This document shows positions 1-7,362 of a stretch of DNA of 7,881 nt, one piece after another. The stretch is taken from contig JAOZLM010000096.1 of the NCBI GenBank assembly GCA_029934815.1, forward strand, positions 1 through 7,881. Direction: 5' to 3'. A model generated the notes under the pieces. That model was not told the DNA's origin. It worked only from the letters and a program-made list of their open reading frames with translations, and made no database searches. Position 1 is the first letter of the stretch. Each line of letters begins with the position of its first letter. Source of the DNA: Desulfocapsa sp. GTDB lineage: Bacteria > Desulfobacterota > Desulfobulbia > Desulfobulbales > Desulfocapsaceae. Position numbers and translations under genes: made by a program.

Positions 1-2356
1 CAGCTTTCTGCTGAGGGTGAATTTCGATAATCTGCTGATACGTCTGTAAACCATTTATTCCCGGCTCCATAAGCATATCAAGGAGTAAAAGATCAACTGC
101 AGTTTTCCGACAATATGCAACAGCCTCTTCCCCACTTGAGACACTCTTTACGGTATACCCCAGTACTGTCAACATCTGTGAGGCAATATCACGTTGTTGA
201 ACATCGTCATCCACAACCAGTACGGAGCCTTCGCTTGTAATAGTTGCAATATCAGAGTCTGTTTGCTGCTGCGTCACCGTTTTATGGCAGGGAGGGAAAT
301 AGAGGGTGAAAGTGGTTCCGCTCTCGTTACTTCCAACACGAATAAAAGCCCCATGATCTTTGACAGTATTCCATACCACAGCCAGGCCCAAACCTGTTCC
401 ACTGCGCCCCATCACCTTTTTTGTATAGAAAGGCTCAAAAATACGTTCGAGATCATGTTTTGCGATCCCTGAACCACTGTCTTTTATAGTAAGGACAACA
501 TACTCACCAACATCAAGAGATGAGTCGGCAGTGGGCATTTGATTGACTGACTGGTTTTTAGTCGATATCAGTATATCTCCCGTCAAATCTATCGCTTCAA
601 CACCATTGGTTATTAAATTCATCAGGACTTTTTGAATATGCACAGAAGAACACTGGATATTCCAGAGTCCTTGCTCAAGCTCTGAGCGGATAGTGACCTG
701 CTGATGCTCGGATGTGAGGTTTTTATATTCTGTAGAGGACAGATACTCTTCTATAAGTGTGTTTAGTGAAGTAACCTGTTTGACGGTGGCAACACCCCTT
801 GCAACGGTGAGTAGATCTGCAACGACGGCAGCAGCACGTTTTCCGGATTTTTGAATGGCCTGAATAGGCTGATAGAGTTGATCATCACGGGAAAGCTGCA
901 GAAGCAATAATTCCGGATAAGAAACTACCCCTGAAAGGATATTGTTTAAATCGTGGGCCACCCCTCCAGCCATCAATCCAATGGCTTCCATCTTTTCTGC
1001 TTTTTGTAGTTTTTCTTCCGTAGCAATTCTCTCGGATTCAATCCTCTTTTGCTCTGTAATATCACGGGCGATATGCACTGCTCCGAAAAAAGTCCCCTGA
1101 TCATTAGCCAAAGGTGATACCGTGACAAACAGGTATTTGCCTGTGTGATCATCATAAATTTCTACGCTGTGTGCTTTTTGGTCTTTAAGGAGCTTTACAT
1201 GCGGACAGTAAGGCGGTGGACCATCCTTATAATGGATGGTTTTGTAACATTTTGAGTGAATTATATCTGCAAAGGAACGTCCAAGGTAATCAGCCATTGC
1301 CTTATTTACTCTGACTATGCGGTGCTGATCATCGAGTATTGAGATCATATCCGGTACAGAATCAAAGGTTCGCTCCCATTCCTGCTTCGCGCCAACAAGT
1401 TTGGCAAGTATCTTCCCGAATGTGAAGTAAAGGACAAGAAAAGAGAGTAGTAAAAGAATCATTGTAAATAGAATTGCCCGAAAGATAAAACTATTCTTAG
1501 CGGCAACAAGCAAACTGATATCCTGCAGGACCGCAAATCCTCCAATTGCCTTTCCCTGGTAATCGGTAAATATTTGATGAGCATGGAGGATGTATTCTTT
1601 AGATTCTGCGACAATGCGTTGAGTATTTTCTGCCAAGTTCAAATCCGGCTGGACCTTTGTGAACAGAGGATCTTTGTGAGTGATAAGAACATAAGAGCCC
1701 AAAATTCGTTGCTGATCCGCCGGATAATTTTCAACTTTCTCCCACTTTTCTTTTAAAAAAAATGCAGTCGCCGTATGGGGCGTTTTTGATTGAAGTGATT
1801 CCAAAACGGCATGCACTTTAATACCAAATTCCAGTGCACCTATATATTGGTTCTGATAAAAAACAGGATATACAATCCGGAAAAACGGGCCATGCCGACC
1901 AATTTCATAACCGGTCAATAACATTTTATTCTTATGCACGGCATCCACTATTGGCCGTAAACCTTTTAAAGTATCACCGTAATAATCCGGTTTATGCATA
2001 CGAAGAAAAGTAGTCGCATTCGGCAGATGAAAATGCATTACATGGAAATACTTGTTTTCCTGCTTTAAAGCCTCATACTTGGGAAGCACCAGCTGATAGA
2101 GACGTTCTCTGTCCTGCCGGGCAAATGCTTCAACTATTAGAGGGTTGGTCTGCAGTAAGTTTTTAACACGTGCACTATAGGGCTTAAAAGAAAAGTCCCG
2201 AATAGATAACAACGTAGCGTTCATACTCTCTTCTGCTACCTCAATAGACTGCTCAAGTGCTTTATTTGAAAAAGAAATCCCCTGATAAAGAAATACTGCT
2301 GACAGGGTCAGCAAAATCGCACTCACCAATAAGATTGCTTTATTTTTTTCATTCAT
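1..2356 (-). CDS. Hybrid sensor histidine kinase, dCache–PAS–HisKA–HATPase–receiver (3' end outside window)
   Basis: Inner-membrane hybrid sensor kinase; the 785 visible residues run off the left edge inside the receiver domain. Seen: TM1 at about residues 8-24; a periplasmic sensor of about 265 residues whose segment from M107 (MHFHLP, then FLRMHKP and YYGD) resembles double-Cache type 3 domains; TM2 at about 293-315; a PAS domain at about 326-435 with C370, C384 and a CPH motif; H-box VAHDLNN with phospho-acceptor H468; an N-box near 580 (MNLITNGVEA); G1 DSGSG and G2 GTGLGL near 626-652; a receiver with the acidic triplet D716-D718 and phospho-acceptor D760 in LLLLDM. Family knowledge: such proteins autophosphorylate on His and pass phosphate to the receiver Asp; the ligand and any output partner cannot be read here. 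The ATG at 2356 is preferred: no good Shine-Dalgarno precedes it, and an upstream stop (TAA at 2378-2380) limits extension to a TTG at 2368. The gene has its own promoter, so it is probably separate from the hemW operon. Confidence 0.93.
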   Translation of the reverse strand, partial: MNEKNKAILLVSAILLTLSAVFLYQGISFSNKALEQSIEVAEESMNATLLSIRDFSFKPYSARVKNLLQTNPLIVEAFARQDRERLYQLVLPKYEALKQENKYFHVMHFHLPNATTFLRMHKPDYYGDTLKGLRPIVDAVHKNKMLLTGYEIGRHGPFFRIVYPVFYQNQYIGALEFGIKVHAVLESLQSKTPHTATAFFLKEKWEKVENYPADQQRILGSYVLITHKDPLFTKVQPDLNLAENTQRIVAESKEYILHAHQIFTDYQGKAIGGFAVLQDISLLVAAKNSFIFRAILFTMILLLLSFLVLYFTFGKILAKLVGAKQEWERTFDSVPDMISILDDQHRIVRVNKAMADYLGRSFADIIHSKCYKTIHYKDGPPPYCPHVKLLKDQKAHSVEIYDDHTGKYLFVTVSPLANDQGTFFGAVHIARDITEQKRIESERIATEEKLQKAEKMEAIGLMAGGVAHDLNNILSGVVSYPELLLLQLSRDDQLYQPIQAIQKSGKRAAAVVADLLTVARGVATVKQVTSLNTLIEEYLSSTEYKNLTSEHQQVTIRSELEQGLWNIQCSSVHIQKVLMNLITNGVEAIDLTGDILISTKNQSVNQMPTADSSLDVGEYVVLTIKDSGSGIAKHDLERIFEPFYTKKVMGRSGTGLGLAVVWNTVKDHGAFIRVGSNESGTTFTLYFPPCHKTVTQQQTDSDIATITSEGSVLVVDDDVQQRDIASQMLTVLGYTVKSVSSGEEAVAYCRKTAVDLLLLDMLMEPGINGLQTYQQIIEIHPQQKA

Positions 2357-2362
2357 TCTGTC

Positions 2363-2416
2363 ACACAAAAATACAGTTTAGGAATGGAGAAAATCAGATG
2401 TTTCTATTTTTTGTGT
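2363..2416 (-). promoter_or_regulatory. Inverted repeat in the kinase leader, next to the start codon
   Basis: The plus-strand arm ACACAAAAATA (2363-2373) is the reverse complement of TATTTTTTGTGT (2405-2416), apart from one extra T in the second arm. A 31-nt spacer separates them. The structure lies between the predicted transcription start (about 2421) and the kinase ATG (2356), with the proximal arm only 6 nt upstream of the ATG, where a ribosome binding site would sit. It could be an RNA hairpin limiting translation or a split operator for a dimeric regulator. The repeat is seen directly; the function is inferred. Confidence 0.45.
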
Positions 2417-2427
2417 AATGCAGTTTC

Positions 2428-2457
2428 AGTATATGGCCTGACAGGAACAAAAGTCAA
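2428..2457 (-). promoter_or_regulatory. Sigma70-type promoter of the hybrid kinase gene
   Basis: On the minus strand TTGACT (2452-2457) is separated by 18 bp from TATACT (2428-2433). These match the -35 and -10 consensus at five and four to five of six positions. Transcription would start near 2421, leaving a leader of about 65 nt before the kinase ATG at 2356. No terminator is visible after hemW, so some readthrough from the upstream operon is also possible. Confidence 0.6.
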
Positions 2458-2577
2458 ATTGAGAAGTTTTTTGAATGAGAATTGTGATGAAATGGCCGAG
2501 AGCCCAAACAGGAGGTTCTGCTCTCTTGTGAAAGAAAGTAAGTGGGAGAATAAAAGCAGATCTGAATAACGACACGA

Positions 2578-3708
2578 CTATACAAGCTCAGCCATAACCA
2601 GATTAGCAAAAGCTCTCCCTTTTACAGTCAGGAAATAATTTTCATTATTACGCTCAAGAAGATTTTGGGCACATAATTGCTCCACAATCTTCCCATAGAC
2701 CTGCTCAAAATCCAGCCCGTACCGTTCTTGTAAATCTTTTGTGGATACGCCCTGATTCATGCGAAGCCCCATGATAACAGTTTCCCGAAAGGACTCCTCA
2801 CGTTCCAGACATTCTTTTTCTGCCTGAACCGGCTGATCTGCCTCCAGTAACTCGCAATAGCGCTCGGGGCTGTCAATATTCCTGATCCTATTTCCATGGG
2901 AACAGGAAACAGCACCTGCGCCGATACCGTAATAATCAGCATTGCGCCAATAATTTACGTTGTGCCGGCACTGGTATCCTTTCCGTGCATAATTGGAAAT
3001 TTCATATTGTGTAAAATCACTCTGTTCAAGTAGAGACATAGTAATTGCATCCATCTCTGCAATCATATCCTCATCGGGGAGTTGTATTCTTCCCTTTTCT
3101 ATCATTGACTCCAATGGCGTTTTTTCTTCCACTGTTAACTGATAGAGCGAAAGGTGCTGCACAGACATGGAAAGAGCTGTTTCAAGGTTTTGCTGCCAGC
3201 TTTTCGCAGTCTGTCCGGGTAATCCAGACATCAGATCGATACTCAAATTGCTGAATCCTGCTGTTTGTGCGTTTTCTATGGCCTGTCTGGCCTCTTCTGC
3301 AGAATGAATCCGACCAATTGCATGCAATTCCTTATCGTTAAAAGATTGAACACCGATGGAGAGTCGATTGACTCCGCACTGTTGTAATGTCTCAAATTTT
3401 GCTTTGTTAACAGTTCCGGGATTTGCCTCCAGGGATATTTCTGCATCAGCTGTAATTTCAAAATCATTGGAAATTGCTCCAAACAGACGTTGTAACTGCC
3501 CACTTGATAGCAAACTTGGCGTTCCACCTCCTACAAAAACAGTCTCCAGAGGCTTTTTTTGCCCCCTTGAGGCAATTTTTCCACACTCCACGACAACTGC
3601 ATCAACATATCTCTCCTGCAAGCGCTCAAGGCCCGAAAAAGAGTTAAATGCACAATAACTGCATTTGGCTACGCAAAATGGAATATGAATATAGAGAGAG
3701 GAACTCAT
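2578..3708 (-). CDS. hemW: HemW-type radical SAM heme chaperone (HemN-like family)
   Basis: A 376-aa cytosolic radical SAM protein of the HemN/HemW family. Residues C12, C16 and C19 (HIPFCVAKCSYCAF) form the CxxxCxxC cluster that binds [4Fe-4S] and S-adenosylmethionine. The position after the third cysteine is followed by F rather than the fourth cysteine of true coproporphyrinogen dehydrogenase HemN, which points to HemW, a heme-binding protein that helps insert heme into respiratory enzymes. Other family motifs are FVGGGTPSLL, RLSIGVQSF, GRIH, DLMSGLPGQT and HNVNYW followed by YYGIGAGA. The length matches the family (about 375-390 aa). Its ATG overlaps the radC stop codon (ATGA) and no clear Shine-Dalgarno precedes it, so translational coupling to radC is likely. 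It is the last gene of the block. Databases often mislabel such genes as oxygen-independent coproporphyrinogen III oxidase. Confidence 0.93.
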   Translation of the reverse strand: MSSSLYIHIPFCVAKCSYCAFNSFSGLERLQERYVDAVVVECGKIASRGQKKPLETVFVGGGTPSLLSSGQLQRLFGAISNDFEITADAEISLEANPGTVNKAKFETLQQCGVNRLSIGVQSFNDKELHAIGRIHSAEEARQAIENAQTAGFSNLSIDLMSGLPGQTAKSWQQNLETALSMSVQHLSLYQLTVEEKTPLESMIEKGRIQLPDEDMIAEMDAITMSLLEQSDFTQYEISNYARKGYQCRHNVNYWRNADYYGIGAGAVSCSHGNRIRNIDSPERYCELLEADQPVQAEKECLEREESFRETVIMGLRMNQGVSTKDLQERYGLDFEQVYGKIVEQLCAQNLLERNNENYFLTVKGRAFANLVMAELV

Positions 3709-4445
3709 TCAGGTGTATGCAGAGATTCCATTGTTTCACGGCACTGCTCTTTGATTTCGGTCATCAGGCCATTATCGGCAAAAGAATAGCTGCCATCGCC
3801 AATGATGATATGATCGAGGAGCTGAATCTGCATCATGCTTCCCAGTAAAGAGATGGTTCTTGTCAGTTGCATATCCTGCTTAGACGGTTCGAGCGAACCG
3901 GAGGGATGATTATGGGCAATGATCAGGGCTGCCGCATTTTTCTGCAAGGCTCGTTTCACGAGTTCACGTGGATAAACAGTGTTTATGTTGATTGTTCCTT
4001 CGGCAACTGTTTCAGAATCAAGGATAGCGTGAGAGGAATCAAGATAGATAACGGTGAAAACTTCTTTTTTCAAACCACGCATGGTGTGGCTTAGATAGTC
4101 TCGAACATCAGAAGAACCGTGCAGGTAGCGTTTTCCCTGTAAACGATCTTTTAGATACCGCCTGGCCACTGCCTGGATAAAATGGACAGCAAAACCATTT
4201 TTGGGGCCAATGCCTTTTATCTGCTGCAAGCCGGATAACGGTTCCTCAAGGACTGCCGCCAACGTGCCAAACTGTTTTAACGCAGCTTTTGCGGGCTCCT
4301 TGCAATCACTTCTCGGGGTGCCAAAAGAGAGCAGTAATTCCAGAATCTCAGCATCAGTAAACCCATCAAGGCCACGATCAAGAAAGCGATCCCGAAGTCG
4401 CCCTCTGTGCCCTGCTCCTTTTTCCTGCCACTCACCCTTATCCAC
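3705..4445 (-). CDS. radC: RadC family JAB/MPN-domain protein (UPF0758)
   Basis: A 246-aa protein of the RadC family. Seen: an N-terminal helical UPF0758 region with a helix-hairpin-helix-like segment (LQQIKGIGPKNG, about 73-84), then a C-terminal JAB1/MPN+ domain with a complete JAMM-type metal motif: E149 in VAEGT, H178 and H180 in HNHPSG, S188 and D191. Family knowledge: the fold is a zinc metalloprotease/isopeptidase type, but the substrate of RadC is not established and the old link to DNA repair in E. coli was traced to a recG allele. The start is GTG at 4445, chosen because GGGAG lies 5 nt upstream. The gene begins 18 nt after the gatB stop and overlaps hemW by 4 nt, so it sits mid-operon. 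It is a chromosomal-type, full-length copy rather than the short phage or plasmid type. Confidence 0.93.
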   Translation of the reverse strand: MDKGEWQEKGAGHRGRLRDRFLDRGLDGFTDAEILELLLSFGTPRSDCKEPAKAALKQFGTLAAVLEEPLSGLQQIKGIGPKNGFAVHFIQAVARRYLKDRLQGKRYLHGSSDVRDYLSHTMRGLKKEVFTVIYLDSSHAILDSETVAEGTININTVYPRELVKRALQKNAAALIIAHNHPSGSLEPSKQDMQLTRTISLLGSMMQIQLLDHIIIGDGSYSFADNGLMTEIKEQCRETMESLHTPE

Positions 4446-4450
4446 TTGAA

Positions 4451-4455
4451 CTCCC
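4451..4455 (-). promoter_or_regulatory. Ribosome binding site that sets the radC GTG start
   Basis: GGGAG on the minus strand, with a 5-nt spacer (TTCAA) to the GTG at 4445. An in-frame stop (TGA of gatB's terminal region, read as GGC TGA CAG) lies just upstream, so no longer start is possible. This supports GTG as the initiator. Confidence 0.65.
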
Positions 4456-4463
4456 GTTACCTG

Positions 4464-5891
4464 TCAGCCCGCACTTAACTCCTTGGAAAAGAGTTCATTG
4501 GCAATTTTGGGGTTTGCTTTCCCTTTGGTTTTCTGCATTAACTGACCGACAAAATATCCCATGAGTTTGGTTTTGCCACCTCGGAAATCTTCGGCTTGTC
4601 CAGGATTTGCTGCAATAATTTCCTGAACCATGATTAGCAGTTCACCCTGATCAGAAACCTGAACAAGATTTTTCTCTTTCACCACCAGATCAGGGTCTTT
4701 TCCGGACTCCATCATTTCCGGAAAAACTATTTTCGCGATCTTGCCGGAGATTGTTCCATCTTCAACCATTTTCAAAAGAGCACCAAGCTGAGCGGCCTGT
4801 ACCTTACAACTTGAGATCTCTTCTCCTTTCAGTTCCCGCAGGAATTCTGTCATCAACCAGTTGGAAACCTTTTTCGCATTGGCACCACACTTTACAGCCT
4901 CTTCAAAATAATCAGCCAGATCTTTTGCACTGGTGAGAATTGCGGCATCGTAGGCCGGTAATTCATATTCACTGACAAAGCGTTCTTTTCTGGCATCAGG
5001 AAGCTCAGGAAGTGTTTTTCTGATTGCTTCAATCCATTCATCATCAATAACCACAGGAATCAGATCCGGACATGGGAAGTAGCGATAATCATGTGCCTCT
5101 TCCTTGCTGCGCATTGATGCTGTACGATTACGGTCAGGATCCCAGAGAAGGGTTTCCTGTACAATCTTTTCTCCATCAAGCAATCGATCACGTTGACGCC
5201 GCACTTCGTATTCAAGAGCTGCCTGCACGTTCTTAAAGGAGTTCATGTTTTTGAGCTCAGTGCGTGTTCCCAACTTTTCCTGGCCTACTGGGCGCAAAGA
5301 AATATTAGCATCACAGCGGAAACTCCCTTCCTGCATATTGCCATCACAGATATCAAGATAACGCAGGATTGCATGGAGTTTACGCAAATAGGCATACGCT
5401 TCCTCAGGAGAGCGCATATCTGGTTCTGATACGATTTCAAGGAGTGGTGTTCCGGTACGGTTCAGATCCACATAGGAAACAGGTTCCCGATCGTCATGGA
5501 TAAGCTTGCCGGCATCCTCCTCCATGTGCATGCGGGTGATACCAATTACCTTTGTTTTTCCGTCCACTTCAATTTCAACTTTGCCAAACTCAACAATGGG
5601 AAGATCAAACTGCGAAGTCTGATATCCTTTAGGCAAATCGGGATAGAAATAATTTTTTCTGGCAAACTGGTTGAATTTGTTGATTGTGGAGTCTGTGGCT
5701 AATCCCATTTTGATGGAATACTCAACAACTTTTTTGTTAAGTACTGGCAACACTCCAGGCATTCCAAGACACACCTCACAGGTATGCGTATTTGCCGGTG
5801 CACCAAATTCCGTAGAACATCCGCAGAATATTTTTGATTCTGTTTTCAGTTGGGCATGAATTTCAAGCCCGATTACTGTTTCAAACTCCAT
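4464..5891 (-). CDS. gatB: Asp-tRNA(Asn)/Glu-tRNA(Gln) amidotransferase subunit B
   Basis: GatB is the kinase/tRNA-binding subunit of GatCAB, which converts misacylated Glu-tRNA(Gln) and/or Asp-tRNA(Asn) to the amide form using ammonia from GatA. Seen: the N-terminal motif EFETVIGLEIHAQL; a four-cysteine cluster (FCGC and CEVC) typical of zinc-carrying GatB; ARKNYFYPDLPKGYQTSQ; DLNRTGTPLLEIVSEPD; FRCDANISLRP; MRSKEEAHDYRYFPCPDL; and a C-terminal YqeY-like tail domain ending with MGYFVGQLMQKTKGKANP. Length (475 aa from this start) is the family norm. The ATG at 5891 gives the usual GatB N-terminus; a GTG at 5897 adds only two residues, and the GAG upstream suits either start. gatA and gatC are not adjacent and must lie elsewhere. 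Downstream radC starts after 18 nt; upstream the 179-aa gene ends about 26 nt away. Confidence 0.96.
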   Translation of the reverse strand: MEFETVIGLEIHAQLKTESKIFCGCSTEFGAPANTHTCEVCLGMPGVLPVLNKKVVEYSIKMGLATDSTINKFNQFARKNYFYPDLPKGYQTSQFDLPIVEFGKVEIEVDGKTKVIGITRMHMEEDAGKLIHDDREPVSYVDLNRTGTPLLEIVSEPDMRSPEEAYAYLRKLHAILRYLDICDGNMQEGSFRCDANISLRPVGQEKLGTRTELKNMNSFKNVQAALEYEVRRQRDRLLDGEKIVQETLLWDPDRNRTASMRSKEEAHDYRYFPCPDLIPVVIDDEWIEAIRKTLPELPDARKERFVSEYELPAYDAAILTSAKDLADYFEEAVKCGANAKKVSNWLMTEFLRELKGEEISSCKVQAAQLGALLKMVEDGTISGKIAKIVFPEMMESGKDPDLVVKEKNLVQVSDQGELLIMVQEIIAANPGQAEDFRGGKTKLMGYFVGQLMQKTKGKANPKIANELFSKELSAG

Positions 5892-5917
5892 AATCACATC
5901 TACTCGCTATGTTATTT

Positions 5918-6457
5918 TTAAGCCTTGGCAGCCAATGCAACCCACTCTCGCATTTTCAACAATTCTTCACGCCACTGATCGCTAACACGCATTTTCAAAA
6001 AGACTCTGAAAAGGGACAAGACTATACGAACCAGTTCTTCAAAAAGGAAAATACGCTCAAGTACCATTCCTTCTTGTTCTTCGGGATCATTCGCATTATC
6101 AGGCCCCGCAGTTTTTGGAAGCTTTACATTTCTAAATTCCATAAGCGCTGCCGCCATGGTGAAGTTCCATTCGTAATCATTATGCACCAGCTGAATACGT
6201 GCCTGCTCCAGTTTTTTGCCCATGACCAGGCCAGTGCGTGCTTCCTGCAACTCGGTCTGCAATCCCCGGCAAATCAGTTTTTCGTTATTGTCCCCTTCTC
6301 CATATTCAAGCAACATGTGTTTTTCAAAGACAATTACTATATCACCATCTGCCGGTAACGCCACGACACCGCCACGTTCTTCACTTTTCCACCAGAGCCA
6401 GGTGAGAAACTCCTGCCCCAGGAATCGTTTTTCGGCTATTAGGTCTACTAAATCCAT
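5918..6457 (-). CDS. Conserved hypothetical protein, partner of the RdgC-like gene (179 aa)
   Basis: I do not recognise a named domain. The protein is soluble-looking, with no signal peptide and no convincing membrane segment. It opens with an aromatic-rich motif (FLGQEFLTWLWW, residues 12-23), then an acidic beta-like stretch (VVALPADGDIVIVFEKHMLLEYGEG, 31-55 in outline), a charged helical middle (about 66-95), an acidic linker (NDPEEQEG, 123-130) and a C-terminal helical region rich in F, L, R and E (about 131-175) with amphipathic or coiled-coil character. A strong AGGAGAGGAG (6466-6475) lies 8 nt before the ATG. It starts 23 nt after the RdgC-like gene, so the two are surely co-transcribed, and it sits just upstream of gatB. 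From memory similar small proteins follow RdgC-like genes in related bacteria, suggesting a functional pair; this is recall, not a search. The function is unknown. Confidence 0.85.
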   Translation of the reverse strand: MDLVDLIAEKRFLGQEFLTWLWWKSEERGGVVALPADGDIVIVFEKHMLLEYGEGDNNEKLICRGLQTELQEARTGLVMGKKLEQARIQLVHNDYEWNFTMAAALMEFRNVKLPKTAGPDNANDPEEQEGMVLERIFLFEELVRIVLSLFRVFLKMRVSDQWREELLKMREWVALAAKA

Positions 6458-6465
6458 TCTCTATA

Positions 6466-6475
6466 CTCCTCTCCT
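6466..6475 (-). promoter_or_regulatory. Strong ribosome binding site of the 179-aa gene
   Basis: AGGAGAGGAG on the minus strand, 8 nt before the ATG at 6457, contains two overlapping GGAG cores. It fixes this start and predicts efficient independent translation within the operon, unlike gatB and hemW, whose sites are weak. Confidence 0.6.
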
Positions 6476-6480
6476 TAATG

Positions 6481-7086
6481 CTAGACAAAAAAATCAGGGG
6501 TAACTGCTGCGAGTTTATCCATTTCTTCCTCATCCAACAAATGCTCTCCGCACACGTACGGTATCTGCTGCATGATGTTGAGGCCGAAAGTTTCCTTAAA
6601 AAGATCCTCAAGTAATCCCTGTGCCTTTTGGTTGGTCGAAAAAAACATCAGGGTCGAATCTTCAAGATTCCAGCACAAATCAAAAACTGACGGAACAGGT
6701 AACGCTTTTCGCATCAACTCATTTTCGATACGTTCCTTTATTTCCACTCGCATGGATCTGGGGATTTTGCGGAGTTCCTTTTCCTTTTTGACACGCTCTT
6801 CTTCTTTTGCGACAAACTTTTTAATTATAGCTCCGGAGACTTTTCTCTCATCCAGCCGCATGGACAATGTGACATAGTTACCGGCTGCATACGAAGCATA
6901 ATCAAATTCAGTATCAAACATATTTGTGACAGATACCCAGCCCAATGAATCTTCTTCATAGGTCTCATCAATATCTCTGAACGAATGGGCAGTAATACGC
7001 TCTGCAATAAAATCCCATATATTTTCAGGTAGATCCCCTTCAACACTGAAGCGGACAAAACCTGCTGTACCTTTTATAAATCCCAT
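6481..7086 (-). CDS. RdgC-like recombination-associated protein, short form (201 aa)
   Basis: Resembles the short (about 200 aa) proteins annotated as recombination-associated protein RdgC in delta-proteobacteria. E. coli RdgC, about 303 aa, is a ring-forming double-stranded-DNA binder that restrains RecA. Seen: an N-terminal half with MGFIKGTAGFVRF, SLGWVSV (47-53) and MRLDERKVSG (76-85), fitting the RdgC pattern of GWV, then a basic KVP-like motif; a highly charged central helix (about 90-128, rich in K, E and R, with IPRSMRVEIKERI) matching the R/K/E-rich RdgC helix; and the tail LPVPSVFDLCWNLEDSTLMFFSTNQKAQGLLEDL, in outline like the RdgC segment with PR, a strand, then an 'S..KA' helix. 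The C-terminal third of long RdgC is absent, so ring formation cannot be assumed. Start ATG 7086 has CAGGAG 7 nt upstream. It is the first gene of the operon. The family call is by pattern and memory, moderately sure. Confidence 0.75.
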   Translation of the reverse strand: MGFIKGTAGFVRFSVEGDLPENIWDFIAERITAHSFRDIDETYEEDSLGWVSVTNMFDTEFDYASYAAGNYVTLSMRLDERKVSGAIIKKFVAKEEERVKKEKELRKIPRSMRVEIKERIENELMRKALPVPSVFDLCWNLEDSTLMFFSTNQKAQGLLEDLFKETFGLNIMQQIPYVCGEHLLDEEEMDKLAAVTPDFFV

Positions 7087-7093
7087 TTAATAA

Positions 7094-7099
7094 CTCCTG
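7094..7099 (-). promoter_or_regulatory. Ribosome binding site of the RdgC-like gene
   Basis: CAGGAG on the minus strand with a 7-nt spacer to the ATG at 7086; near-ideal sequence and spacing, which decides the start. Confidence 0.6.
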
Positions 7100-7131
7100 A
7101 AAGTAACAAATATTTTACCGTCGCCCATCAT

Positions 7132-7160
7132 ACTCTATTCTTTCTGTGCAGGCACTTCAA
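7132..7160 (-). promoter_or_regulatory. Candidate promoter of the rdgC-like–gatB–radC–hemW operon
   Basis: On the minus strand TTGAAG (7155-7160) is followed after 17 bp by TAGAGT (7132-7137), a plausible but imperfect sigma70 pair. A perfect TATAAT also occurs at 7160-7165 (plus-strand ATTATA), but no good -35 stands 16-18 bp before it. Either could drive the five-gene block; the choice is uncertain. Confidence 0.35.
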
Positions 7161-7195
7161 TTATAAATCACCACAGCTCACTAATTCTAATACTC

Positions 7196-7362
7196 CATCC
7201 TTGATGGCGTCGTAAAAACTCTTCATCTTCTTCATCACTGCTAATTTGCTGTCATTATGACGTACTTAAGTACGCCTCATTCCATCAAATTCGCGTTCCT
7301 CGAATATGAAGTTTTTTCCTTAGCCATCTAAAGCTACGGTTTTTACGTGCTGTCATCCTTGA
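7196..7362. repeat. Imperfect palindromic (MITE/REP-like) element with flanking 9-bp direct repeats
   Basis: The element is centred on the perfect 14-bp palindrome CGTACTTAAGTACG (7261-7274). Symmetry continues outward imperfectly: AATTTG (7243-7248) faces CAAATT (7286-7291), CTTCAT (7221-7226) faces ATGAAG (7306-7311), and GATGGC (7203-7208) faces GCCATC (7323-7328). CGTAAAAAC (7211-7219) also pairs with GTTTTTACG (7339-7347). The 9-mer CATCCTTGA occurs at 7196-7204 and again at 7354-7362, exactly bracketing the structure, as a target-site duplication would. There is no coding content. It is probably an old non-autonomous mobile or extragenic palindromic repeat; the origin is inferred. If transcribed it could fold into a long hairpin between the two divergent promoters. 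Confidence 0.6.

Noticed and set aside
194..472. Plus-strand open frame of 92 codons near the left edge
   Set aside because: It is antisense to the well-supported receiver and ATPase domains of the hybrid kinase and has no homology-like features.
2498..2525. GAGAGC...GCTCTC hairpin as a terminator after hemW
   Set aside because: The 6-bp stem has a 16-nt loop and is followed by no T tract on either strand, so it does not look like an intrinsic terminator.
2384..2569. Plus-strand open frame of 61 codons between the kinase and hemW
   Set aside because: It lies over the kinase promoter and leader repeat, has no recognisable motif and has no convincing upstream start context; treated as chance.
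5909..6358. Plus-strand open frame of 149 codons opposite the 179-aa gene
   Set aside because: It is antisense to a gene with a strong ribosome binding site in a tight operon; its translation is low-complexity F/H/Q-rich and resembles no protein I know.
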